DNA from: Paraglaciecola arctica
GTDB lineage: Bacteria > Pseudomonadota > Gammaproteobacteria > Enterobacterales > Alteromonadaceae
Assembly: GCF_018861065.1 (NCBI RefSeq)
Contig: NZ_JAHKQO010000045.1
Coordinates: 267,798 to 331,797, forward strand
Direction: 5' to 3'
Length of the DNA stretch: 64,000 bases
Position 1 is the first letter of the stretch. Each line of letters starts with the position of its first letter. A model generated the notes under the pieces. That model made no database searches, was not told where the DNA came from, and worked only from the letters and a program-made list of their open reading frames with translations. Position numbers and translations under genes: made by a program. Below, piece by piece: positions 8,987-16,994 of the stretch.

Positions 8987-9086
8987 AGATATTAAATATT
9001 TTTATTATTACGTATCCGGTTATAATCACAAATATCGAACTCCTCTTCCAATTAAATTTGAATAATGATCATATAAGGTTTGTATT

Positions 9087-10103
9087 ATGAAGGTATTAGT
9101 AACTGGTGCAGCAGGCTTTATTGGTTTTCATGTAACAAAAAAATTACTAGAACGTGGTGATACCGTAATCGGCATAGACAATATCAATGACTATTACGAC
9201 GTAAAACTGAAAGAGGGGCGTTTAAATGCCATTGCTGAGCATGCACTGTCAGATAACTTTACATTTATTAAAATGGATGTGGCTGATAGGCAATTAACTG
9301 AAAAACTGTTTACAGAATCTGCTTTTGACAAAGTAGTGCACCTAGCGGCACAGGCGGGGGTGCGTTATTCCATAGAAAATCCACATGCCTACGTTGATAG
9401 TAACTTAGTGGGCTTTATGAACATACTCGAAGGCTGCCGACACAATAAAATAAAACACCTCGTTTATGCCTCGTCGAGCTCTGTTTACGGGTCAAATGAA
9501 ACCACCCCCTTTACTGTCACCGACAACGTTGATCACCCGGTATCGCTTTATGCTGCGAGTAAGAAAGCTAATGAATTAATGGCTCATACCTATAGCCACC
9601 TTTATCAACTACCCACAACCGGCCTTAGGTTTTTTACTGTTTATGGCCCTTGGGGGCGTCCAGACATGGCGTTATTTAAATTTACAGAATCGATCCTAAA
9701 TGGCAAACCCATCGAAGTGTTCAACTATGGAAACCATCATAGAGATTTTACTTATATTGATGATATTGTCAGTGGCGTAATTCTTTCACTAGATAACATA
9801 GCTGCAGGCAATAAAGATTGGGATGGAAAAAATCCTGATCCGAGTACCAGCAAAGCGCCGTGGAAAATTTATAATATAGGCGCGCATAACCCAGTTAATC
9901 TGCTTAAATTTATTGAAACCCTAGAGGATGCGCTAGGAAAAAAGGCAATCAAACAAATGTTACCCATGCAACCAGGAGATGTACCGGATACTTACGCAGA
10001 TGTATCAGCGTTAACTAAGGATACGGGATACGCTCCTAAAACCGAATTGGCTACTGGAATTCGTCAATTTGTTACTTGGTATCACTCATTTTATAGCAAA
10101 TAG
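9087..10103 (+). CDS. NAD-dependent epimerase, UDP-glucuronate 4-epimerase-like
   Basis: A 338-residue extended short-chain dehydrogenase. The NAD-binding TGAAGFIG is at residues 6-13, SSSVYG at about 130-135, and the catalytic YAASKK places Tyr155 and Lys159. The segment [16 protein letters not shown] and the overall pattern are typical of UDP-glucuronate 4-epimerases, which make UDP-galacturonate for acidic polysaccharides. A UDP-glucose 4-epimerase-like specificity cannot be excluded by eye. It is divergent from the protease gene, with a roughly 100-base shared upstream region. It probably supplies an acidic sugar to the exopolysaccharide cluster. Confidence 0.85.
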   Translation: MKVLVTGAAGFIGFHVTKKLLERGDTVIGIDNINDYYDVKLKEGRLNAIAEHALSDNFTFIKMDVADRQLTEKLFTESAFDKVVHLAAQAGVRYSIENPHAYVDSNLVGFMNILEGCRHNKIKHLVYASSSSVYGSNETTPFTVTDNVDHPVSLYAASKKANELMAHTYSHLYQLPTTGLRFFTVYGPWGRPDMALFKFTESILNGKPIEVFNYGNHHRDFTYIDDIVSGVILSLDNIAAGNKDWDGKNPDPSTSKAPWKIYNIGAHNPVNLLKFIETLEDALGKKAIKQMLPMQPGDVPDTYADVSALTKDTGYAPKTELATGIRQFVTWYHSFYSK

Positions 10104-10174
10104 GCTACTATAAATTCTGGTGCATGTGACTTACAGCACTTAAATACGATTTTCTAACATAGGTACTGACATTG

Positions 10175-10927
10175 ATGTTGGCGTCGATTGCTTCTACTTT
10201 CAGCTCTCCTTTAGTTCATTCTTTAACACTTTTTGTTATTTTCAAAATACTAAGCCGTACCAGATTCACCCCCACATTTTTCAGCTTCCTTTCTGTCTTA
10301 TCACTTCTGTGGCTAGTGATATGTTCCATGACGTATCCAAGCGTATTGTTAATAAAAAATCTTGAAGAAAAGTACCCTGTTGTTCCTATTGAATCTCAGC
10401 AATGGCGCCAAACCCAGGCAATTGTAGTTTTAGCATGTAACTATTTTGAAGATGACCAGCTCCCCTTTGTATCACGTTGGCCTAACTGTTCAATGCAACG
10501 GAATTTACAAGCGGCTCTGATGTATCGTGAACACCCAATGCCTATTTTTCTAGCTGGAGATATATTGGGCAGTAATGACAAAAATTCACAGGCCAGCCAT
10601 AACAAATATTTTTTTGAGCAAATGGGGGTAGACAGCACAGACATTCATATTATTCCCAAAGGGGTCAATACAGAAACTGAAGTGGATGCATTAGCAAGCA
10701 TACTCAATGGAAGGCATATTTCCCTTGTCACTTCGGCTAGTCATTTGCCCAGAGCTGTTTTTTACTTCGAGGAAAAGCATATTCAAGTACTGCCTATTCC
10801 AGTCGAGCATTTTAGTAGGATAAATGTAATGCCAGTTGTTGGTTTGCCTAATGCTGCTAGTCTATACAGAAGTGAAAGAGCAATTCATGAATATTTAGGC
10901 TTGATTTATCAAAGATATATCCGATAA
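10175..10927 (+). CDS. YdcF/ElyC-type DUF218 membrane protein
   Basis: About 250 residues. Two hydrophobic segments lie in the first 60 residues, followed by a DUF218 domain starting at QAIVVLACNYFED. It contains the family's conserved elements FLAGD and NTETE (about residues 126-170) and a late TSASHLPRA segment. Members such as SanA and ElyC act in envelope or peptidoglycan precursor metabolism, and their chemistry is unresolved. The ATG at 10175 is preferred over the TTG one codon earlier. DUF218 proteins are common at exosortase loci, so a role in envelope polysaccharide handling is plausible but unproven. Confidence 0.75.
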   Translation: MLASIASTFSSPLVHSLTLFVIFKILSRTRFTPTFFSFLSVLSLLWLVICSMTYPSVLLIKNLEEKYPVVPIESQQWRQTQAIVVLACNYFEDDQLPFVSRWPNCSMQRNLQAALMYREHPMPIFLAGDILGSNDKNSQASHNKYFFEQMGVDSTDIHIIPKGVNTETEVDALASILNGRHISLVTSASHLPRAVFYFEEKHIQVLPIPVEHFSRINVMPVVGLPNAASLYRSERAIHEYLGLIYQRYIR

Positions 10928-10996
10928 AGAGCAATAAATAAAAACAGTTACCCAACTCTATTTATGGTGAAGGGTTTACATAAGGGGAAGTATTCA

Positions 10997-11863
10997 GTGA
11001 GTGAAATAGTTCCAATCTTTTCTGGCGGTGGTACCAAATTATCTGCCCATATTGGAATATTGGACGCAATAAATACGCTTAATATCGACTTTCAACACAT
11101 AGTTGGAGTTTCGGGTGGCTCAATAATTTCAGCATTGTATTGCACTGGGATGCCGCTTAGTGACATAAAAACTCTAGCGATAGAAACCAATTTCAAACAA
11201 TTTCGCGGATTCAGTTTGCTCACTCTTCTACTGCAAGGAGGGCTTAGTTCGGGAGACATATTCGAACAGTGGATGGACAAAAAATTAGAAGGTAAAACGT
11301 TCAAAGATATATCTAAAAATTTGCATATTTTAGCTACTGACGTAAACGGTGGCGGGCCAATAGTATTTAACAAGGAAAACTCCCCAGATTTAAAGATTTC
11401 CAAAGCAGTACGATTCTCTATGTCAATTCCCATTTTTTTTAGCTTCAAACCTTATAAGGATCATATATTAGTAGATGGGGCGATCCTTTCAGAAGACGCT
11501 ATATTTAACGATTGGGCAGGTAACGGAACCCCTGTCATTTGCTTTAGATTAAAAAGCGACCAAGTTACAGATAAACCGTTTAAAAAAAGTTGGTTACCTA
11601 TAGTGCAATATGTGATGATGCTTATCAGAACCTTTATGACGGCTATGTCTAGAGAGTATGTACATGATAAATATTGGAAAAATACTATAATCGTGAATAC
11701 CGGAAAGCTTTCACCTGTTGATTTTAATATGACACTTCAAGAGAAAGAAGCTTTGTATGAAATAGGATATAAAACTGCACTAGAGTTTATCCCTAAGAGG
11801 CTAAAAAGTACTTCCCAGGTGATAGCGGTTGAGGAAAACATGATTACGAGTCAAAAAACGTGA
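10997..11863 (+). CDS. Patatin-like phospholipase
   Basis: A patatin-fold lipid acyl hydrolase. The oxyanion-hole motif SGGGTKLSAHIG comes first, then the nucleophile elbow GVSGG (G-x-S-x-G) and the catalytic aspartate in VDGAIL. Together these give the Ser-Asp dyad. I place the start at the GTG at 10997, because a strong AAGGGGAAG ribosome binding site (10982-10990) sits six bases before it. The ATG at 10964 has none and would add 11 residues unlike the family. The stop overlaps the GTG start of the next gene (GTGA). Tight coupling to the LuxI-like acyltransferase suggests it acts on the same acyl chains. Confidence 0.85.
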   Translation: MSEIVPIFSGGGTKLSAHIGILDAINTLNIDFQHIVGVSGGSIISALYCTGMPLSDIKTLAIETNFKQFRGFSLLTLLLQGGLSSGDIFEQWMDKKLEGKTFKDISKNLHILATDVNGGGPIVFNKENSPDLKISKAVRFSMSIPIFFSFKPYKDHILVDGAILSEDAIFNDWAGNGTPVICFRLKSDQVTDKPFKKSWLPIVQYVMMLIRTFMTAMSREYVHDKYWKNTIIVNTGKLSPVDFNMTLQEKEALYEIGYKTALEFIPKRLKSTSQVIAVEENMITSQKT

Positions 11864-12672
11864 AAAAATTAAAAAAATATGCGAATAAACCCATTATTGG
11901 TCCACTAGTAAAAAAAGTGATGGATTTTGCAGTAAATCGCGAAGTCAAAACAGTTGCTCGTCATTTTTCCACGTATTTGCATCCTATAATAGCAGACACA
12001 CCAGAACTATCTAACGAATCGTATCGAATAAGAAATGATGTGTACTGTGACGAACTACATTTTTTAGACACTGGCCGAGATGGGTTAGAAATAGACGACT
12101 TTGACGACTATTCTACTCATTGTTTAATTCAACATATTCCAACATCTCGCTTTTCTGGTACGGTTAGAGTAGTTAGACCTGAAACGAACCAACACTCAAT
12201 TCCACTTCAGAAATATTGCTCTGAATCGATTTCAAAAGAGAAAATCAACCCTCAGGACTTTGCTCCGCATGAAATTTGTGAAATTTCCCGATTAGCCGTC
12301 CCAAGAGATTTTAGAAAACGACAAACAGATAATTTTAAAGGTGCTGCAACTGGTGTCATTAATCAGCAGGTTTATTCAGAAAATGAATTACGTTGCTTCC
12401 CATTTATTGCCGTTGGTTTATATCTATCTGCTGCGTCCATAGTGATTGAAAACAACATTAAACATACTTTTGTAATGATGGAACCTAGATTAGCCAGAAG
12501 TATGAGCTTTATAGGTATTCAATTTGAACAAATTGGCCCTGCCGTTGATTATCATGGGAAAAGAGCCCCTTATTATATAAACCCCTCGTTGTTGATGGAA
12601 AATTTAACCCCAGGTTTTCAAGTAATGTTAAAAGACATTAGAAAGTCCCTAAACCACTCTTCAAAAAAATAA
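11860..12672 (+). CDS. PEP-CTERM/exosortase system-associated acyltransferase (LuxI/GNAT-like)
   Basis: A 270-residue protein with the autoinducer-synthase-like acyltransferase pattern. YRIRNDVYCDELHF (about residues 55-68) corresponds to the 'R..vf..e' start of LuxI-type enzymes. GLEIDDFDDYSTHCL, a GTVRVVRP segment and CEISRLAVPRDFR follow, then a GNAT-like C-terminal half. These fit the exosortase-associated acyltransferase family, in which acyl transfer to an amino acid or lipid-linked amine is proposed but not shown here. The GTG start overlaps the stop of the patatin gene. A ThiF-like gene follows 49 bases later. Confidence 0.82.
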   Translation: MKKLKKYANKPIIGPLVKKVMDFAVNREVKTVARHFSTYLHPIIADTPELSNESYRIRNDVYCDELHFLDTGRDGLEIDDFDDYSTHCLIQHIPTSRFSGTVRVVRPETNQHSIPLQKYCSESISKEKINPQDFAPHEICEISRLAVPRDFRKRQTDNFKGAATGVINQQVYSENELRCFPFIAVGLYLSAASIVIENNIKHTFVMMEPRLARSMSFIGIQFEQIGPAVDYHGKRAPYYINPSLLMENLTPGFQVMLKDIRKSLNHSSKK

Positions 12673-12721
12673 GGCAGTCTTTTTTTGATAGTTAACCCGC
12701 TTTAGCAAGGAGGTACCAGAA

Positions 12722-13585
12722 GTGTCAAATTTCAATTATGAAAACGCGTTCTCTAGAAATATTGGCTGGATAACAGATGCGGAACAACAATTACTCAGAA
12801 ATAAAAAAGTTGCTATAGCAGGGTGTGGTGGTGTTGGAGGGGTGCACCTTCTTACACTAACAAGACTTGGCATTTCTAATTTCAACATATCTGATTTCGA
12901 TGAGTTTGAAGTGCATAACTTCAACCGCCAAGCTGGCGCTTTCATGTCTACCTTAGGTAAAGAAAAATGCGCTGTAATGGAAAAAATGGCAAAAGACATC
13001 AACCCAGAAAGTAAGATTACAACTTTTCCGGAAGGGGTATTTGAACACAACATTGACGCATTTCTTGAAGGTGTTGATATCTATGTTGATAGCCTAGATT
13101 TTTTTGCTTTAGAAGCGAGAAAAACTGTTTTAAGAAAATGCAACGAGAAAGGGATCCCAGTCGTTATTGCCGCACCGCTTGGAATGGGGGTTGCGTTTGT
13201 TTGTTTTCAACCAGGACAAATGAATTTCGAGGAGTATTTTCGCTTTGAAGATGCAAAATCTGAAGATGAACAATTCATCCAGTTTTTAATAGGATTGTCT
13301 CCCAGCATGTTACAGCGCTCCTATCTAGTGGACGAAAGCAAAGCTGACTTCAAAGCAAGAAAAGGCCCCTCTACCCCCATGTCTGTCGATTTCTGCGCCG
13401 GTATGGCTGGCACTTATGTGTTAAAAATTCTTTTGAATCGTGGCAAGGTCATCGCCGCGCCGTTCGGAATACATTTTGACGCCTATAAAAATAAAATGGT
13501 AAAAACTTGGTGTCCATTCGGGAATAGAGGCTTATGGCAAAAACTCAAATTTCATATTGCCAAAAAGATCGTATTGTCTGACTAG
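12722..13585 (+). CDS. ThiF/MoeB-like E1 adenylyltransferase
   Basis: A 287-residue single-domain E1-like enzyme. The nucleotide-binding loop GCGGVGG is at residues 34-40. The acidic strand DFDEFEVHNFNRQ (58-70) supplies the ATP-binding aspartate and arginine, with Lys80 after it. Enzymes of this fold adenylate a carboxylate, usually the C-terminus of a small protein or an amino acid-like substrate. The paired CxxC zinc ligands of ThiF/MoeB are not visible. A GTG start is supported by a perfect AAGGAGGT ribosome binding site. No ubiquitin-like or ThiS-like partner is encoded nearby, which makes a small-molecule substrate possible. Confidence 0.83.
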   Translation: MSNFNYENAFSRNIGWITDAEQQLLRNKKVAIAGCGGVGGVHLLTLTRLGISNFNISDFDEFEVHNFNRQAGAFMSTLGKEKCAVMEKMAKDINPESKITTFPEGVFEHNIDAFLEGVDIYVDSLDFFALEARKTVLRKCNEKGIPVVIAAPLGMGVAFVCFQPGQMNFEEYFRFEDAKSEDEQFIQFLIGLSPSMLQRSYLVDESKADFKARKGPSTPMSVDFCAGMAGTYVLKILLNRGKVIAAPFGIHFDAYKNKMVKTWCPFGNRGLWQKLKFHIAKKIVLSD

Positions 13586-13595
13586 CGGAGAAATA

Positions 13596-14672
13596 ATGGA
13601 CAAACAATTAGCGACTAAAGTAATTGATACTGCACGCTTCTATATGAGTGGTGATAATTGTCAGCCTTTTAGATATCGCTTTAATGTCGCTACTCAAACT
13701 TTTCATATTGACTATATTGCCCAGCAAGCCAAACATACGTTTGTATATGACGATTATACAATACTGCTAACGCTTGGCAGTTTATTAGAATACTTAGACG
13801 TTTCACTTAACGAATACTTCTACAGTTGCGAGTTAGCATTTGATTTTGAAAACTTCTCACCCTACGAAGATAAACGTAGTATTTGCTCGGCGACTGTTAA
13901 TAAACAACCTAATCAAACAAGCAACACTTCACTATTCAGTGCTTTAAAACAAAGGTTCACCGACAGAAGAGCCTACTTAGGCCCAGAAACAATAGACATT
14001 TCTATCGCTCCTCTAAATCAACAACTTACTTACAGCACCTGTAAATTATTTACCAATACACCCAAAGAAACGTTAAATTTCTTTGCTGGTTGCGATAGCG
14101 CCATTTGGCTTTCTAAGCCACTTGGCAAGGACATTATGGATGCCGTAGCTTTTGACCCTCAAAGCCCCACTGGGTTGCCTTGGCGTAACTTAGGTGTAAA
14201 AAAATCCGACGCTTTGCTTATTAAAGCGATACAGCGCTATGATTGGCTTTTTACTGTACTTAAATATTGTGGTGCAAAGTTTCTAATGACATACCTTCAG
14301 AGAAAATTATGGTTATCCAGTAAAAGCTTTCTTGTCTTTACTTATCACTCTAATTTATCCAGAGAACAAAAAACCATAGCATGTAAACAAATGATGCATG
14401 TTTTGCTAACTCTTTCCCAAAGTGGATATGTATTCCAACCTTCAACTATGAGTGCTGAACTGCTTAATATCCCCCTTAAAACCTTGAATATCGCTAATGC
14501 AGCAAAAATGCAGCAGAACAAGCTAGAACAACAGATACAAGCACAAAGAAATTACTTAGGTACGTCTCAAGAAATACAGTGGATATTAAGAATAGGGAGG
14601 GTCAACACGCCACTTTCTAGCGAAGCTTTGACTAATAGACATACAACTAAAACCTTACTCGAATTTGAATAA
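13596..14672 (+). CDS. Nitroreductase-like protein
   Basis: About 358 residues. The N-terminal ARFYMSGDNCQPFRYRF segment matches the 'aPSgdN.QPw.f' FMN-binding start of nitroreductase-like flavoproteins. Later regions have the helical pattern of the long nitroreductase/SagB-like class, but the C-terminal flavin motifs are weak. The ATG at 13596 with GGAG (13587-13590) is chosen as start. An earlier in-frame codon at 13557 would overlap the ThiF gene by 29 bases. It closes the lipase/acyltransferase/E1 run. Pairing of an E1-like enzyme with a nitroreductase-like oxidase occurs in RiPP and other tailoring pathways, which suggests joint action on one product. Confidence 0.7.
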   Translation: MDKQLATKVIDTARFYMSGDNCQPFRYRFNVATQTFHIDYIAQQAKHTFVYDDYTILLTLGSLLEYLDVSLNEYFYSCELAFDFENFSPYEDKRSICSATVNKQPNQTSNTSLFSALKQRFTDRRAYLGPETIDISIAPLNQQLTYSTCKLFTNTPKETLNFFAGCDSAIWLSKPLGKDIMDAVAFDPQSPTGLPWRNLGVKKSDALLIKAIQRYDWLFTVLKYCGAKFLMTYLQRKLWLSSKSFLVFTYHSNLSREQKTIACKQMMHVLLTLSQSGYVFQPSTMSAELLNIPLKTLNIANAAKMQQNKLEQQIQAQRNYLGTSQEIQWILRIGRVNTPLSSEALTNRHTTKTLLEFE

Positions 14673-14906
14673 TTGTTCGATTTACGTTCATCAATATCTT
14701 CTCCAACTTTTTAAATTAGTTCTACTTTTCAGCATTAACTTAATCAACATAATAGCAACATCGTGGCTTCCCGCTACGTCAATCGAGAAACGCTTAGTTT
14801 ATGACTCGTTAGATTTTTAGGCATTTTAATATGGGTAACGATTCAAGATGACTAACAAGCGTTAAGCATTAAATAGTTAAAAAAAGATGACTTTTAATAG
14901 CAGGCA

Positions 14907-14932
14907 CAAAAAAGCCCGCTTTAAGCGGGCTT
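14907..14932 (-). terminator. Rho-independent terminator of the first PEP-CTERM gene
   Basis: A perfect GC-rich hairpin, core GCCCGCTTTAAGCGGGC, is followed on the minus strand by a run of T. It lies 22 bases past the stop codon of the gene at 14955-15632. The same hairpin recurs after the paralogue. Confidence 0.9.
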
Positions 14933-14954
14933 CAAAAGTTTTGAGTTTAAACTA

Positions 14955-15632
14955 TTAAACTAATTTTCTACGACGTAGACCTAGACCGATAAGACCAAGA
15001 CCTAAGATAGCAAGTGCAGATGGCTCTGGAACTAAACCTACTGAATCCAAAGTAAAATCATCTCCAAGTCCGTCTGAGTCAATAAAAGCACTGGCTGAAA
15101 CAACTTGGCTAAAGTCAAAATCAGGGCCAGGCGACATACTAGCAAAGCTGGCTAAGAAAACACCTGTTGAGGCGATAGTATAAGTTGCAGAGATAGTTGT
15201 GCCATCTAAATCTTCTAGAGTAAGCATGACATCAAAACCGCCGCTTCCATCGATATTCACAACATCAAAATAGAAATCACTGTAGCCACTGAAGTCTAAT
15301 GAACTACCAGGTACTGGTAAAGTATAAACAATTTCTAAAGTTCCATCAGACAACGGCTCTTCAGCATACGACAATGAACCAGAACCAAACACATTACCTT
15401 TAGCAGTATCAATTGCCAAACCTTCAAGCCAAGTAAGTGTATAATTTGCTGTTGCACCAGTTTCTATAGAAGTTACCGTTGCACTAGCCACTTGAGAGCC
15501 AACAGTAGGCGTGGCTTGAATATTAAGTTCAGGATTATAGTTAAAGCTATCTAATACTAAAGTGCCCGCATTTGCAGAGCCAAGTGTTAGCATTGATAAA
15601 GCACCAAGTAATACTTTTAAATTTTTCATCAT
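14955..15632 (-). CDS. PEP-CTERM sorting domain protein, copy 1
   Basis: A 225-residue secreted protein. It has a Sec signal peptide (about residues 1-23, ending SANAG) and a beta-rich, Gly/Ser/Asp-rich acidic body. The PEP-CTERM tail contains the VPEPSALAI motif, then a hydrophobic helix GLGLIGLGL and a basic RRRKLV end. The tail marks it for recognition and cleavage by an exosortase and delivery to the outer surface with exopolysaccharide. The body matches no domain I know. Two adjacent ATG codons are possible starts. The ribosome binding site AAGGAAG suits the second (15629) slightly better. It has its own sigma-54 promoter and terminator and so is transcribed alone. Confidence 0.92.
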   Translation of the reverse strand: MMKNLKVLLGALSMLTLGSANAGTLVLDSFNYNPELNIQATPTVGSQVASATVTSIETGATANYTLTWLEGLAIDTAKGNVFGSGSLSYAEEPLSDGTLEIVYTLPVPGSSLDFSGYSDFYFDVVNIDGSGGFDVMLTLEDLDGTTISATYTIASTGVFLASFASMSPGPDFDFSQVVSASAFIDSDGLGDDFTLDSVGLVPEPSALAILGLGLIGLGLRRRKLV

Positions 15633-15734
15633 TTTCTTCCTTTCAGCATATTTAGAGTTTAAACACTACACAGCTACAGCATACTTAACTTGTCTACTAT
15701 CTAATAACAGCGCTAATGTCCTTACCAACAATAA

Positions 15735-15750
15735 AGCACAAAGCGGGCCA
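15735..15750 (-). promoter_or_regulatory. Sigma-54 (-24/-12) promoter of PEP-CTERM copy 1
   Basis: Read on the minus strand this is TGGCCCGCTTTGTGCT. GG and GC occur at exact -24/-12 spacing, with only small departures from TGGCACG-N4-TTGCW. It lies 102 bases before the start codon, with the conserved element 63 bases upstream. Confidence 0.75.
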
Positions 15751-15813
15751 ACAATTAATTTCACTTGAAAATCAATAACATAATAATTCTTCAATAAATA
15801 AAAAATATAACTT

Positions 15814-15832
15814 TGTAAAAAATATCGACACT
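15814..15832. promoter_or_regulatory. 19-base conserved upstream element, copy B
   Basis: The sequence is TGTAAAAAATATCGACACT. It matches the consensus TGTAAA-N2-AAT-N3-GACACT shared by all three copies. It is placed like a sigma-54 enhancer site upstream of the PEP-CTERM copy 1 promoter. Confidence 0.7.
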
Positions 15833-15985
15833 GGAATTAAAGGTAAAAACCAGGGGCCTAGGGCCTTGTTAGCTACTTTAACGTTTCAATCATAGCGATT
15901 TATAACGTTTCTAATATTTAACTCGATGAAAACAGAATAGAGAAAACAATGGTGACGCAGTGCATGAATCCTTTCTATACAAACA

Positions 15986-16011
15986 CAAAAAAGCCCGCTT
16001 TAAGCGGGCTT
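15986..16011 (-). terminator. Rho-independent terminator of the second PEP-CTERM gene
   Basis: It has the same hairpin core GCCCGCTTTAAGCGGGC and the same minus-strand T run as the terminator at 14907-14932. It lies 22 bases past the stop of the gene at 16034-16708. Confidence 0.9.
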
Positions 16012-16033
16012 CAAAAACTTTGAGTTTAAGCTA

Positions 16034-16708
16034 TTAAACTAATTTTCTACGACGTAGACCTAGACCGATAAGACCAAGACCTAAGATAGCAAGTGCAGAT
16101 GGCTCTGGAACTAAACCTACTGAATCCAAAGTAAAATCATCTCCAAGTCCGTCTGAATCAATAAAAGCAGTGGCTGAAACAACTTGGCTAAAGTCAAAAT
16201 CAGGGCCAGGCGACATACTAGCAAAGCTGGCTAAGAAGACACCTGTTGAAACAACTGTGTAACTAGCGGAAATAGTTGTGCCATCTGAGTCTTCTAGAGT
16301 AAGCATGACGTCAAAACCGCCGCTTCCATCGATATTCACAACATCAAAATAGAAATCAGTGTAGCCACTGAAATCTAATGAACTACCAAGACCGGGTAAA
16401 GTATAAGAAATTTCCAATGTTCCATCAGACAGCGGCTCTTCAGCGTATGACAATGAACCAGATCCGAATACATTACCTTTAGCTGTATCGACACCAGCTC
16501 CAGTAAGCCAAGTTAGCTCATAGCTTGCTAACGCCCCAGTCTCAGCGGAAGTTACAACTGCATTAGCTACCTGAAAACCTGCATCAGGTGTGGCTTCGAT
16601 GTTAAGCTCAGGATTATAGTTAAAGCTATCTAAAACTAATGTACCGGCGCTAACACTTGAAGCTGCGAATAGTGACAAAGCACTAAACAAAACTTTAAAT
16701 TTATTCAT
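16034..16708 (-). CDS. PEP-CTERM sorting domain protein, copy 2
   Basis: A 224-residue paralogue of the preceding gene with the same architecture. It has a Sec signal (ending SVSAG), an acidic beta-rich body starting TLVLDSFNYNPELNI in both, and an identical C-terminal sorting tail with VPEPSALAI, a hydrophobic helix and RRRKLV. The last 70 or so residues differ from copy 1 at only one position, while the first half is clearly more diverged. It is expected to be processed by an exosortase encoded outside this window. It has its own sigma-54 promoter and terminator. Confidence 0.92.
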   Translation of the reverse strand: MNKFKVLFSALSLFAASSVSAGTLVLDSFNYNPELNIEATPDAGFQVANAVVTSAETGALASYELTWLTGAGVDTAKGNVFGSGSLSYAEEPLSDGTLEISYTLPGLGSSLDFSGYTDFYFDVVNIDGSGGFDVMLTLEDSDGTTISASYTVVSTGVFLASFASMSPGPDFDFSQVVSATAFIDSDGLGDDFTLDSVGLVPEPSALAILGLGLIGLGLRRRKLV

Positions 16709-16793
16709 AACAATCCATCCTTTAATAATTATTAAACGAAAATTGACTATTTCTACTACTGCTTCAAGATAAAAATGTCATCGCAAGAAGTAA

Positions 16794-16809
16794 TGCATCA
16801 TTCAGACCA
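16794..16809 (-). promoter_or_regulatory. Sigma-54 (-24/-12) promoter of PEP-CTERM copy 2
   Basis: Read on the minus strand this is TGGTCTGAATGATGCA. GG and GC are at correct spacing and TGG...G...TGCA is conserved. It is somewhat weaker than the other two. It lies 85 bases before the start codon and 64 bases from the conserved element. Confidence 0.65.
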
Positions 16810-16873
16810 AAAAATAAACAACTAAACTTATCAACCACTTAGATTAAGTTGAAAGAAAGACCTAGGTTATACA

Positions 16874-16892
16874 TGTAAAGTAATCCGACACT
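16874..16892. promoter_or_regulatory. 19-base conserved upstream element, copy C
   Basis: The sequence is TGTAAAGTAATCCGACACT. It has the same orientation and nearly the same distance to the promoter as copy B. A TTTACAG half-site in inverted orientation follows at about 16912-16918. Confidence 0.7.
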
Positions 16893-16994
16893 TTAAATGA
16901 CTAATCTGAAATTTACAGTTTTAGCGATTCAATTTGACAGCACAACTTTATTATAGAATGCACATTAAAAGGCCGTAGTGAACGGATACCTACA

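Larger units (their letters stand above)
15633..16033. other. 401-base gene-free region between the two PEP-CTERM genes
   Basis: It holds, from low to high coordinate, the leader and sigma-54 promoter of copy 1 (15735-15750), the 19-base activator-like element (15814-15832), and the terminator of copy 2 (15986-16011). A palindromic AGGGGCCTAGGGCCTT stretch lies near 15853. No gene is seen. Confidence 0.6.
14907..16708 (-). repeat. Tandem gene duplication: PEP-CTERM gene plus terminator
   Basis: Units 14907-15632 and 15986-16708 are homologous along their whole length, including the terminator and the bases between hairpin and stop codon. Identity is highest over the 3' third (a handful of differences in about 250 bases) and falls toward the 5' end. 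The promoters and upstream elements are also paralogous in layout but diverged in sequence. Confidence 0.85.

Noticed and set aside
10104..10174. GTGC/GCAC hairpin after the epimerase gene as terminator
   Set aside because: Only a four-base stem with a long loop and no T run.
13557..13595. Upstream start for the nitroreductase-like gene
   Set aside because: It would overlap the ThiF gene by 29 bases without a ribosome binding site. GGAG precedes the ATG at 13596.
15562..15768. Plus-strand frame opposite the start of PEP-CTERM copy 1
   Set aside because: It is antisense to a clear signal peptide and covers the sigma-54 promoter. No coding support.
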